A stretch of DNA of 64,000 nucleotides, from contig OX381710.1 in NCBI GenBank assembly GCA_947462335.1, forward strand, positions 682,001 to 746,000, in the 5' to 3' direction. The position numbers and the translations under genes are program-made. This document shows, piece by piece, positions 41,891-51,726 of this stretch. The notes beneath the pieces were generated by a model. The model saw only the letters and a program-made list of their open reading frames with translations, made no database searches and was not told the origin of the DNA. The DNA is from Harmothoe impar. Taxonomy: Eukaryota; Annelida; Polychaeta; Phyllodocida; Polynoidae. Numbering within the stretch: position 1 is the first letter of the stretch; the number at the start of each line of letters is the position of its first letter.

Positions 41891-42246
41891 AATATTTATT
41901 CTTTTTTTCAACAGATATTTCTGTCTATTTTTATCTTTTACATCTTCGAATATGATTATTGCATTCATGATAATATTATACTATGTAATATACTAGATAA
42001 ATCTGTGATATACCCGTGATACAAAAAATATTGTTTCCATGATGTGCAATATTTTACTTACTGTGATTTACTTTCTATATGAATAAAGAGTTACAAAAGA
42101 AAACATTGTCAAGTTTTTTTTATATACCATGATGAGTACATGAATACTATGCATATATATCATGTCTTCCGCTATCATGTCTCAGTCGCTTTCAGATTCC
42201 GGAGGTATACACAGGTTTATCATAATTTATTCTGATAACTTTGAAA
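41891..42246. other. PolB 3' region and ATPase promoter
   Basis: AT-rich, with AATAAA at about 42080 in TATGAATAAAGAG, likely the PolB polyadenylation signal. No gene. Confidence 0.6.
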
Positions 42247-42945
42247 ATGGAAAACTTTATAGAAGAAATTGAAGGACCTACTTTCCCTGGGTTAAAAGCT
42301 CCATGCAACAGTTGTGTAAGTGGAGTGAGTGGAAGCGGAAAGACTTCACTAGTTCATAAAATATTAACGTTCAAGGATGTAATTTATGATACCCCGGTGC
42401 ATGAAGTAATGTACTGCATGTCAGTGGATCAACCTCTTTTCACCGAAATGAGGAACACCGTTACGGGTATAAAATTCAGGAGAGGAATTCCTACAGAAGA
42501 GGATTTAAACATGTTCACAGATGGATCACGACACTGCATTGTTGTATTAGATGATCTGATGGAAGAAGTGGTACGAAGTGTAGAAGCACAAAATCTTTTC
42601 ACAAAATACTCGCATCATAAATTCATCTCAGTACTATATTTATCGCAAAACATGTATGCCCAAGGAAAATGTAGTAGGAACTTATCAATGAACACTCATT
42701 ATTTCTTCGCATTATGTAATCCGCGTGATGTAGGTCAGATTGGGATCTTAGCTAAACAAACAGGATTAGGAGAAGTTTTAAAATCGAGTTACAAAGACTG
42801 TGTATTAAAGAAAGCGTATGGATATCAGCTGATTTCTTTACACCCGGCTGATGTCAGTAGACACTTGACATCGGATTCGCCTAGAATGAAGGCTCGCATA
42901 TTTACAAATATCTTCCCTGGAGAGAATCTAATTTCTTATGTGTGA
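42247..42945 (+). CDS. ATP: FtsK/HerA-type genome packaging ATPase
   Basis: 232 aa from ATG 42247. Walker A GVSGSGKT (near residue 28) and Walker B CIVVLDDLM, then SVLYLSQNMY and NPRDVGQIGILAKQTG, aligning with the element 2 ATPase. It heads the plus-strand virion cluster. Confidence 0.92.
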   Translation: MENFIEEIEGPTFPGLKAPCNSCVSGVSGSGKTSLVHKILTFKDVIYDTPVHEVMYCMSVDQPLFTEMRNTVTGIKFRRGIPTEEDLNMFTDGSRHCIVVLDDLMEEVVRSVEAQNLFTKYSHHKFISVLYLSQNMYAQGKCSRNLSMNTHYFFALCNPRDVGQIGILAKQTGLGEVLKSSYKDCVLKKAYGYQLISLHPADVSRHLTSDSPRMKARIFTNIFPGENLISYV

Positions 42946-43064
42946 GTTAATTGTTGCAGTTCATTATGCATTGACTCTAGCTACTCTCGGGGTATAAATG
43001 ATCTCAACCCTTTTCCCATTTCATCAGTCAGTCGACCTTTGTATCCGAGTCAACAACGCTCATC

Positions 43065-43379
43065 ATGTCCAAGAGATTGAGGCAGTGCACACCATACCTG
43101 AGATTGTTATTGTCGGGTAATCAAGTTCAGAGTGAAGCAGTTCTTGTCACAGCTTCTGATTCGCAAGTAAACTGTCTGAGTGAAATTATAAGGAACATTC
43201 TTAGACTACCGATTGGACCCAAGACGAAGAAACTGATTCGGATCAACAAGAAATCACTAGACTTTGTGGCAGATGCTGGAAATTCAATAGAAAAACGACT
43301 GAAGACAATACAGAAATACGCTACTTCAATACTGGAAGTTTTAATGTCAGTCAAGAAAAAACTTCTAAGTTTATTATAA
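43065..43379 (+). CDS. Small conserved helical protein of Polinton cluster
   Basis: 104 aa. Counterpart of 23411-23740 by position and by TASDSQVNCLSEIIRNILRL. Basic centre (PKTKKLIRINKK) and a Leu-rich C-terminal helix. The role is unknown. ATG 43065 is preceded by CATC; TATAAATG near 42993 may be its TATA. Confidence 0.68.
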   Translation: MSKRLRQCTPYLRLLLSGNQVQSEAVLVTASDSQVNCLSEIIRNILRLPIGPKTKKLIRINKKSLDFVADAGNSIEKRLKTIQKYATSILEVLMSVKKKLLSLL

Positions 43380-43404
43380 AACAATATTAGAATAATATAT
43401 CAAT

Positions 43405-45003
43405 ATGCGTAAATATATTACTTTGCCATATGAATATTACCTATCAATACAGAAAAAAGGAAGTCTCACCAATATTTCATCACCACCTGACGGTTCAACG
43501 AACGCAACGTCTTTGGACACTGGAGAGGTAAATGGCCGTCTCTATCTCTCAAACGGGCGACCATCTTCGGAGTCAACTTCTGACCCCCAACAGCACCCAT
43601 CGTCTCATCTTCCTGACCCACATAACAGTCATCTTGGCATGGATCAGTCTGATGATCGTCATCATTTTGATAAGCGTCATCATACTCACTCTCAGAATCA
43701 CATCCCTCCTCCTGCTGCATCTTTCGCTTCACCTCCAACTCCGACAGCAAGCGACACATCTCATGCTGAGCCGAGCTACTCTGATCTACATCCCAAGGCC
43801 CCAAGCGATTCACCAAACCACTCACTTGACGTATCAATCCCGGTGGTAACTTCCAGTCCATTGCCGACTTCACATTATCTCTCCCCCGGGAAGAAGAAGA
43901 AGAAGAAGAAGAGTGCATCTGTTCAATATAACTCTCATGATTCACAGTCGGCATTGAGAGGAAAGTCTGGCGACCAGGGGGTGGCGGATCTGGGAACACC
44001 GAGGGGGAAGAAATATGATGACTCATATATGCATCAGTCGATGCAAAACGAGGATCTGTTGCCACCCGGTCATAGTGAGAAAATCTCACACTCCGTAGGG
44101 GGTCTAAAACATGAGCAGGAGGTGAAGTCCAGAGAGGGACAGGTTTCATCGGGGGGGTGCTCATCCGACGTGACTTACTCTGAAAATGATGATCATCCCC
44201 AGGGCTCACATTTTTCTCAAAAAAATCAGGTGTCAACAGCGCATCAGAGTAAACAGCTTTCTTCTCAGGGCTGGATGCCGGGAGAGGAGAGGACATTCTC
44301 ACCCGAGGTTGTAGTTGAGTTACCCGGACAGTCTGATGATGAGTCATTTCATATTCCAAATCAGGACGAGAATTATGGAAGGTTTCGTCATGATTGGAAT
44401 GAGGAGAAGATGAAGAACACTGACCATTCCGAGGGGGTTTCTTCAGTGAGTTCATCTGAGGGTGATGGGTGGCACGGTATGTGGAATGGGAAGAATCCTT
44501 ATCGTGTGCAGAGTTTGAAGCGGAAAGCTGAGGCCATAGGCGCGAAGACGGTGGTGAAGAAACCGGGTTCTTTGATACAGATGGGGAACACGGAACAGAC
44601 CCAGTCGCCGGATCATTTGAGTCATGAGCTGAACAGTGCTGAGGTTCCTGCTGGGGGCTCACAGATGCATGAGGGGCTGCATCACTCTCTACTCCGCGAA
44701 GTATCGGAGAAAGAGGGGCTGACGCAGTCGGATGGATCGAATCCTCCTCCTCCTTTTCCTGATCTCCATCTACCTCCCCCGGGCGTCCCTGATGAAAAAA
44801 AGAAACCAAAAAATGTATCAAACAATATCAGTGATGTGGATTCAGTCACATCACATGTAAAAAATAATACTTCAGATAATAAATATATTAAAGATCAAAA
44901 AGGTTTAGCTCAGGGTAAACCTCTCATTGCTCGACTAAACACCAGACCGCAAAGGAGTAACGCTGGGACAAACAATAAATGGAAAGAAGGATGGATTTCC
45001 TAA
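43405..45003 (+). CDS. Large Ser/His/Pro-rich protein with LPYxxY start
   Basis: 532 aa. The start KYITLPYEYYLSI parallels KLIVVPYTTYDRL of the element 2 gene at 22842-23408, and the two genes hold the same place before integrase, so they are probably orthologous. The middle (40-450) is disordered: Ser, His, Pro, Gly and acidic residues with a Lys run KKKKKKK near 165. It is nearly three times longer than the element 2 protein. The end is basic with a Trp. A 451-codon open frame lies antisense (44821-43466). It overlaps the integrase ORF by 25 bases. Function unknown. Confidence 0.62.
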   Translation: MRKYITLPYEYYLSIQKKGSLTNISSPPDGSTNATSLDTGEVNGRLYLSNGRPSSESTSDPQQHPSSHLPDPHNSHLGMDQSDDRHHFDKRHHTHSQNHIPPPAASFASPPTPTASDTSHAEPSYSDLHPKAPSDSPNHSLDVSIPVVTSSPLPTSHYLSPGKKKKKKKSASVQYNSHDSQSALRGKSGDQGVADLGTPRGKKYDDSYMHQSMQNEDLLPPGHSEKISHSVGGLKHEQEVKSREGQVSSGGCSSDVTYSENDDHPQGSHFSQKNQVSTAHQSKQLSSQGWMPGEERTFSPEVVVELPGQSDDESFHIPNQDENYGRFRHDWNEEKMKNTDHSEGVSSVSSSEGDGWHGMWNGKNPYRVQSLKRKAEAIGAKTVVKKPGSLIQMGNTEQTQSPDHLSHELNSAEVPAGGSQMHEGLHHSLLREVSEKEGLTQSDGSNPPPPFPDLHLPPPGVPDEKKKPKNVSNNISDVDSVTSHVKNNTSDNKYIKDQKGLAQGKPLIARLNTRPQRSNAGTNNKWKEGWIS

Positions 45004-46151
45004 AGTTGACACCTGAAAAACTTATTTCTGAACAAGATATAAATAGATATCTCAGTTCTATATATTACAATGCTAAGAATCCAGCCAGTTATGCCGGAGC
45101 TCCGGCTGTTTACAATGCTGTAAAAAAAGAAAGGAAATATAAATTAACTTTGAAACAAATAAAGAAGTGGCTCGCGGATCAGGAGTCATATGCAGTATTT
45201 AAACCAGCACGAAAAACTTTCCCTAGACCAAAAGTGATAGTCAGTGGAAAGGATCAAATGTGGGATTGTGATTGTCTGTCAATGAAATACTACACCGGAG
45301 ACAACAGGGGGTACAGTTATATTTTGGTTTGTATTGATGTCTTCACCCGGTTTCTATTCACAAAACCGCTTAAAGCTTTACGCGGAGAGAACGTCCTTGA
45401 AGCATACAGTGAGATATTCCACCGGAATGAAGAACCAGCCACTATTCGCACTGATCATGGATCTGAATTCGTAAATAAAGTAATGAAATTATTCTTTCAT
45501 CAACATGGTATAAAACATTATTTAACAAGTAATGAGATAAAAACATCTCATGGCGAGCGTGTCATACAAACTTTAAGAATGAGAATAGCTCGTCTTTTTA
45601 AAGCACAGAACAATTTCAATTGGATAGATCATCTGCAGGATGTAACCGATGCATATAATACCACCGTCCATAGAGCATTGAATTCCTCACCCAGTACAGC
45701 TATGTGTGCAACAGAGAAATCTGAACTTTGGCATTGGCAATACAAACGAAATGATACTGCTACCAAAACAGGACCGAACAAGGAATATGTTTACGCGTTA
45801 GGTGATCGTGTTAGGATATCATATTTAAGAGAAGCATTTCACAGAGCGTATGATCACTCATGGTCCGACATGATTTACACAGTCACTCATCGACGGATGC
45901 ATCAAGGGTTTCAGAAGTATAAAATAAAAGAGTGGAACAATGAAATAATAGATGGAGAATTCTACAAGGAAGAACTTCAGAAAATAGATATTTCTGATAA
46001 CAAGATTCCTGAGTTCAAAGTACAACATGTGATTGAAAGTAGAGCAGCGGGGCCTAAAAATGATCAGTATGTAGAAGTATTGGTGAAGTGGCTTGGGTGG
46101 AGTCCCAGGTATAATACCTGGATCCGGGAATCCGAGCTGTCAGAACTGTGA
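44979..46151 (+). CDS. INT: Retroviral-type integrase with C-terminal chromodomain
   Basis: 390 aa. The DDE core has D in MWDCDCLSMKYY, D in TIRTDHGSEF and E in SHGERVIQTL. The C-terminal chromodomain shows EVLVKWLGWSPRYNTW. The N-terminus (NPASYAGAPAVYNAVKKE) matches the NPGSYTGVSTI segment of element 2 integrase in the pre-core region. ATG 44979; a second Met five codons later is possible. Confidence 0.93.
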   Translation: MERRMDFLKLTPEKLISEQDINRYLSSIYYNAKNPASYAGAPAVYNAVKKERKYKLTLKQIKKWLADQESYAVFKPARKTFPRPKVIVSGKDQMWDCDCLSMKYYTGDNRGYSYILVCIDVFTRFLFTKPLKALRGENVLEAYSEIFHRNEEPATIRTDHGSEFVNKVMKLFFHQHGIKHYLTSNEIKTSHGERVIQTLRMRIARLFKAQNNFNWIDHLQDVTDAYNTTVHRALNSSPSTAMCATEKSELWHWQYKRNDTATKTGPNKEYVYALGDRVRISYLREAFHRAYDHSWSDMIYTVTHRRMHQGFQKYKIKEWNNEIIDGEFYKEELQKIDISDNKIPEFKVQHVIESRAAGPKNDQYVEVLVKWLGWSPRYNTWIRESELSEL

Positions 46152-46210
46152 AGGAGTTACAAGACGAAGTATTGACTACACGAGCTACTATCCCCGGGAA
46201 CATATCAGTG

Positions 46211-46645
46211 ATGTATTTCTACTTGACTTCTGTCATTTCAGGTGGATACCATTCTAGTAATACCTGTACTGATTTCCTAGTTACTCTACCTACATCGTAT
46301 TATTTTGGTAGGAACGATAATTGGGAAATTGGTTTAGTGGATCTATTTATAGATATTTCTAAAGCAGTAATAACTCCTACAAGAGAAAGACTGAAAAAAT
46401 TAATTCACGTGTATTGTGATTCTGTAGAACCTTCCATTTTCAATGGCACTGAGAGGAAAATATTGAACTGCACAAATCTGAAACTTTGCACCAAAGATAT
46501 TTTTTGTCCTTCACAAGTGCGGTACATCCCTCTAGCTCAAGATCGCTTGTCTTCTATACATCTGTACATAAAGAACAGCGATGGAAGCGACGTGTCACTT
46601 GAAGGTGGGATTACATGGTGTACACTTCACATACGAAAAGTCTGA
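46211..46645 (+). CDS. Minor capsid (penton-like) protein
   Basis: 144 aa from ATG 46211 (the frame is open upstream to 46148 but without an ATG). FLVTLPTSYYFGRNDNWEIG and the terminal ITWCTLHI parallel the element 2 minor capsid. Shorter than its counterpart (190 aa). Confidence 0.72.
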   Translation: MYFYLTSVISGGYHSSNTCTDFLVTLPTSYYFGRNDNWEIGLVDLFIDISKAVITPTRERLKKLIHVYCDSVEPSIFNGTERKILNCTNLKLCTKDIFCPSQVRYIPLAQDRLSSIHLYIKNSDGSDVSLEGGITWCTLHIRKV

Positions 46646-46685
46646 ACAGTTTTAAAATATTGTAGGAATCGAGATTCATATCATC

Positions 46686-47156
46686 ATGGTTTTAGTTCCA
46701 CTCGGGATAAGTCTGAACAGTTGGTCACGTAGCATAGATCCTAAATCAAAGAATAGATCTACCGTTACTCATACTGGGATGTTCTCAAATGATACAGGTA
46801 CGCATTCTTTCCATCGTGTTGCAACACCATCCTCTACCGGTAAGAAGTCTATAAATAGTAAGATAAAACAAACTGTTGTATCACCTGTGACACAGTTGTT
46901 AGATCAAACTAAGGAGAAAGAGAAGTTATCTGATAAACCTAAGGACGCTCCTGTCTCCCTTAACATGGCCGCCTCAAGTTATACATCTGATGGTAAAAAG
47001 AAAAAAGCCAGGGGAAACAAAAGAAAAGAAAGCAGTACCAGCAAGCGAACCCACAACAGCAAAGCCACTATAAAGAGGTTGCAGAAAAAAAGGAACAATC
47101 AGTCTAAAAGGGATGGTGGAACAGGAAACAAGTCAAGCAGGAACAAGAAGAGCTAA
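46686..47156 (+). CDS. Conserved basic protein, candidate DNA-core or virion protein
   Basis: 156 aa. VVSPVTQLLDQ matches VITPITQITEQ of the element 2 gene (20550-21074). The last 60 residues are dominated by Lys/Arg (GKKKKARGNKRKE, KRLQKKR). Same position, between minor and major capsid. A DNA-binding core function is inferred from charge only. Confidence 0.65.
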   Translation: MVLVPLGISLNSWSRSIDPKSKNRSTVTHTGMFSNDTGTHSFHRVATPSSTGKKSINSKIKQTVVSPVTQLLDQTKEKEKLSDKPKDAPVSLNMAASSYTSDGKKKKARGNKRKESSTSKRTHNSKATIKRLQKKRNNQSKRDGGTGNKSSRNKKS

Positions 47157-47203
47157 ACCAAGAAGACTTAAAATATATCAAAAGAAGGAATCTCAACTTC
47201 ACA

Positions 47204-48532
47204 ATGGAAGAATTTAAGTTCAGCGAGACAGAAGAAGGATATTCTTCCAAAATATCCATCTTCGACCCACCTAAAATGGATACTTCTATTCTCGACACTG
47301 AACGGGTTCGGTATTATCCAAAATCAGCCATAAGTGAGGGTTCGCCTCTAGTTTTCAGAATAGATCCAAATACCTCTAGTTATATTGATGGAGCCAACAC
47401 TACTATGACTGTTGAAATGAAAATTCACAACATTACCAAAAATCTGAAAGTATCTAACACAGATAAAGTAACTCTGACGAATCTACCCATCAGCTCATGC
47501 TTCTCTCAAGTCGCTGTGACTCTTTCTGGAACAGAAGTAAACCCTGATGTTGGATCCATGCATCCATATAAAAACTATATAGAAATGTTACTTCTACACG
47601 ACACAGATGTAAAGAACTCTATCGGTGAGCAACGCGGGTACTTCCAAGACACAACAAAAGGTGCTGGAACTACCGATCCTGGACTTAAATCAACCAATCC
47701 CAATGCTGGACTTATTACACGTCACGCTCTAACAAACAAGGGACAAGTGGTTGTTTTTAAAGGACCTATTGGTGTAGATGTTATTGACAACTTGAATAAG
47801 TATCTTGTAAATGGTCTGAATGTATATTTAACGTTCTATCAGAGCTCTGATTCATTCAGACTCCTTGCACCCGCCGGTGTAACGGATAAGTATAAGGTTA
47901 CGATAGAGAGTATGTATCTAACCGTATCCTATGTCAAGGTACGTCCTGAAGTGTTAGTCAGACATAGCGAGTTGTTAGCTAGTGGTAAGAACGCGTTATA
48001 CCCATATGCTAGAACCTACATGAGGAGTCATGTAATCCCGGCTAATGTTAATTCTTTTTCTGTCTCACAAGTATTGTCAGAAAGGATCCCATCACTTCTA
48101 GTTCTAGGGTTTGTTAAGTCTGACGCGTTCACAGGTGACATGTCTAAATCACCTTTCAATTTTCAACATTTCAAGGTGAACTACATCTCACTTCAAGTGG
48201 GCTCCCATAGTGTTCCAGACAGACCAATGGAACCTGATTTTGATGAAGATAAATTCTCTGAAGAGTATGACGCCTTCCTGCAGGTTACTAGAGGTCATGG
48301 AAGTTCATTCACAAAAAATGATTTCAAAGATGGGAATTCACTCTTCTGTTTCAATATTCAAAATCACCTTGACTTAAAGGACGGGGTCTTCCCAGTAATA
48401 AGGAAAGCTAATACAAGACTGGAGATAAGATTTAAAGCTACTCTAACTGAGTCAATCGTTGCTGTAATGTATATGCAGACCCCAGGAATGTTCACTGTCT
48501 CTGAATCTCGCCGAGTTTCTGTTGAATATTAA
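47204..48532 (+). CDS. MCP: Major capsid protein (double jelly-roll, Polinton type)
   Basis: 442 aa. GVDVIDNLNKYLVNGLNVYL corresponds to the NKYVLNG segment of the element 2 MCP. The ending LTESIVAVMYMQTPG corresponds to its IEPVCVVLF strand. Intact. Last gene of the plus-strand cluster; a shared AATAAA/TTTATT region (about 48727-48750) can serve both strands. Confidence 0.85.
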   Translation: MEEFKFSETEEGYSSKISIFDPPKMDTSILDTERVRYYPKSAISEGSPLVFRIDPNTSSYIDGANTTMTVEMKIHNITKNLKVSNTDKVTLTNLPISSCFSQVAVTLSGTEVNPDVGSMHPYKNYIEMLLLHDTDVKNSIGEQRGYFQDTTKGAGTTDPGLKSTNPNAGLITRHALTNKGQVVVFKGPIGVDVIDNLNKYLVNGLNVYLTFYQSSDSFRLLAPAGVTDKYKVTIESMYLTVSYVKVRPEVLVRHSELLASGKNALYPYARTYMRSHVIPANVNSFSVSQVLSERIPSLLVLGFVKSDAFTGDMSKSPFNFQHFKVNYISLQVGSHSVPDRPMEPDFDEDKFSEEYDAFLQVTRGHGSSFTKNDFKDGNSLFCFNIQNHLDLKDGVFPVIRKANTRLEIRFKATLTESIVAVMYMQTPGMFTVSESRRVSVEY

Positions 48533-48802
48533 GTAAAGAAAACCACAGTCTAATCACACTTTTAGATGATCATGTATAAACTATATTTGATTTATTTCTA
48601 TATATCTATATACATGTATATGAACTTATATATCTGCATATGAAAAAATGGTGTAGTGGGTTCATGGTGAAATATTTAACAAGAAAATAATATGTAGTAA
48701 TGTATTCAAAATGAAATGTATGACTAAATAAAATGATTAAATACTTTATTGATTACTTTTCTTTGTCATTGATCCTGAATAAAGAGAATATAACTTACAG
48801 TT
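48533..48802. terminator. Convergent polyadenylation region of MCP and LRR receptor
   Basis: AATAAA on the plus strand at about 48727 and TTTATT (AATAAA on the minus strand) about 15 bases later. Otherwise AT-rich, with no gene. Confidence 0.55.
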
Positions 48803-51726
48803 CTAAACCGTTGAAGAAATAACCTCAGACGATAAATCGCTGAGGTATATAGGCGCTGCGGAATTTGTTGAAGACCCGTCCTCACAGAACCTGTTGTCAT
48901 TGTCATCATCCCGACTGGGGTTTTGGAATCTGAAGCCTGTTCCTCTCCGTCCCCTCCAGGCGACCCTATAAATGATACATATACTTTATTATTATAAAGC
49001 CGTATAAAATATTATCCAGATCAAACAAAATATTATCATTATTCTGAACATAAATATTATTATCACAATATGCGAGTAATATCCTTATTTCACATCATTA
49101 TGCTAAAAATGATATAAAATGAATAAAATATATGTATATTCTTGAATGAAGTATAAATTTTACTAAGCATAAAATGCATCAATAAAGCCATGTTCGTTAT
49201 AGCAAGCATGATATATTATGTATATCTATTCATTCAAATTAACCCCCATGCATCTTTCCATTCATGCTATGTAGTACACTTACAAATTTCTTTATGTTGG
49301 AATTGACATCTCAATGTTAATGTTAGTAAATATTACTACTCACACCATGCCGGGAATGTGTAAAAAACACACTTTTTACGAATACAGCATGATACCACCA
49401 CCACGAGACCGATGAAAACCAACACCGCAACACCACCAACCAGTCCACTACTGATACCACTCCATCCGAGATGTGTCGCGCTGATTTTTTCTGTATCCTC
49501 GGATGACTCAGTCTTAATAAATCATAACATGTGTGGCATTCACATTGGTGATTGAACATTGATTCAAAATAAAATTACATAATACACTATAACATTGTAT
49601 ATACATTGTGGATAAACATATAAAGATAATGTCTCAGTTCTACAGGTATATATCATAGTTTTCTTTTTGGTAGAAATGTGTAGTATTGTGTTTAGTTGAC
49701 TAGAATCTTGATTACATAAATGGATCCCGCTCTGGATATATTCACCTGGGATTTGAGTATTCCAGAAGGGTGAGTTGGAGACTGATAGTCATATGTGTCG
49801 GCTTTCGGTGTAGATGTGAAAGGAGAGGTGTGCTGGAACTGTGTCATGGGAATCAACGCCGTAGTTAATGAGCTGTCAGTTACTGCTAGATTGGTGACAG
49901 TGGAGGTTAAATATTGGGACTCAGAGGTTGTTTTTTTAATGTAATTACGTGATGTGATTTCTTCTTCGGGTGTAGGTTGAGAAGTAGGATTGTTTGGCGT
50001 TTGTTTCTCAATACTCGTTTCATATGTGGGGGAATCAGTGTCATAAAAAACCCTTTCAGATGTATGATAAAGGTCGTCGTCGGTGGTAACGGGATGAGTC
50101 GGTTCATAAAATGACTGGGTGGGCAGAATAGAAGTATGTGTATCAGAAGAACTTTGAAATGACTGAGAGAACGGAAAATTTGAGATATGGTGTTGTGTAT
50201 GCTCCTCAGTGTGGTCTGAAGTAATGAATGAAGATGAATCTGTACTGTATACTTCTGTCCAATCCTTTAGTGCCTGTGGAATTTTAAGAAAGAAAAAAAG
50301 TGTACTCATCTATTTTTATTATGATATCGAATTCAAACGGATAGAAATGTATATGATATCAATAATACTTGATAATCATATACATGATATGATAAACCAG
50401 AGGTATATAATGTTACTAGGACAGATGTTTTTCACATTTTCAGGTTGAGTCCCAGACATCACTCATTATATCAGTTCAGTAACATTACGTGTTTCAATGA
50501 GCGTTTATGATATCACACATTCAATACGTATTTTAATTTTTTAATTTTAAGAAATAAAAAGATAAAATCTGTTACATACTATATATTGATTTTAAAGTTG
50601 TTTTATTCACTTCCTAAATTTATGTAATCTTCCAATGTGTTTCTTTAAATCACCGCGTCGAGAATATGAGGCGTCGCAATGAAGACATGCAAACCTGATT
50701 CGGCTGTGAACTGAATCAAGATGTCTTTTAAGGGAACACTTCGCGTTATAAGATCGGTTTTCACATAAGTGACACCAATATCCTGGCGATGTCTGGGTCT
50801 CAACATCCTTCTTCACTTTTATTTCATATCCGTCCTGACCGTAATGTTTTACTTCATCAGTGATCATCATGAGCTCAGTATCTGTCGATGCCTGACTCAG
50901 AATATCATTTATGCAAGCAATAATTTCTTGAGCCAAAGCCTCGTTTTCCATCTAAAATATGTATTATATGAAAAATGTATTAATATCATATTATTGTGAT
51001 AAAAAGGCTAATTATGTGAAATGATGATGATGTATATATATATATATATATAATTCAAAATATCTGTATGTGAAAAAAACTTGAAAACTGCTTATAGTCA
51101 TGTGATGGATGTATTATCATAAATAAATATTATGCATGTCGTAGATATATTAACATATTGAAATCGATATATCATAGAATATCACCATCAAATATCACTG
51201 TTCAGATATTATTATTCACATATTTGAAATATGTTTGATCGAAAATAAACCAAACAGAATGAATTTATCATTTTTCCATGTAATGCTATATTTCCAAACC
51301 AGTCATATTGTGAAACCTATTATATTTAAAAAATATTTAAAAAGAACAACTCACCACGCAGTCAGTTTCAAATTCAGTTTCGGGGAAGGTGGCTTCAATT
51401 TTCCGTATGAATGAGCAAACAGATTCCAACTGATCTGTCAGTATTACCCTCTCCAAACTGCTACCGAATACAAGAAGGAAACGGGTCAATACTTCCTGAC
51501 TGAGTGCATTTGAACGCAGATCTGCGAGTATCAGCGGGGCCTCTGCCAGTGGTGTGACTCGGCTGTCAAGAACGTCCGGGAGTGACACTGTGTTCCTGCA
51601 ACTGATGTAGTGTGGCAGGCATTCACAATGAGTCTCACCAGCACAGTGTCCTGATACACTAATCGTGATACATTGGATCCATATTATCACAACCGTATAT
51701 ATTACAAACTTATCCAGAGAAGTCAT
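48803..51726 (-). CDS. LRR-mucin stalk-TM receptor, four exons
   Basis: Proposed minus-strand exons are 51726-51355, 50273-49746, 49512-49346 and 48965-48803; all junctions keep frame (about 409 aa). Exon 1: signal peptide, Cys cap CAGETHCECLPHYISC, degenerate LRR (LILADLRSNALS, LERVILTD) and Cys residues. Exon 2: Ser/Thr/Pro-rich stalk of 176 residues, likely O-glycosylated. Exon 3: transmembrane helix with small-residue motifs (SGLVGGVAVLVFIGLVVVV) then CCIRKKC. Exon 4: cytoplasmic tail with many Asp/Arg and APIYLSDL, recalling SPIYLP in the 5836-6570 protein. The last donor is GTGTGA; an alternative two bases further on (GTGAGT) would change the tail frame. Role unknown; attachment protein or host-receptor mimic are possibilities. 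Confidence 0.68.
50607..50951 (-). CDS. C2H2 zinc-finger protein inside LRR gene intron
   Basis: 114 aa. An acidic helical N-terminus is followed by two C2H2 fingers (CHLCENRSYNAKCSLKRHLDS-VH and CLHCDASYSRRGDLKKHIGR-LH). TATTTTAG abuts the ATG, so an upstream leader exon is likely, as in the element 2 PC4-like gene. It lies on the same strand within intron 1 of the LRR receptor gene and could be an alternative product of that transcript or have its own promoter. Possible regulator of the element; target unknown. Confidence 0.72.
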   Translation of the reverse strand: MENEALAQEIIACINDILSQASTDTELMMITDEVKHYGQDGYEIKVKKDVETQTSPGYWCHLCENRSYNAKCSLKRHLDSVHSRIRFACLHCDASYSRRGDLKKHIGRLHKFRK

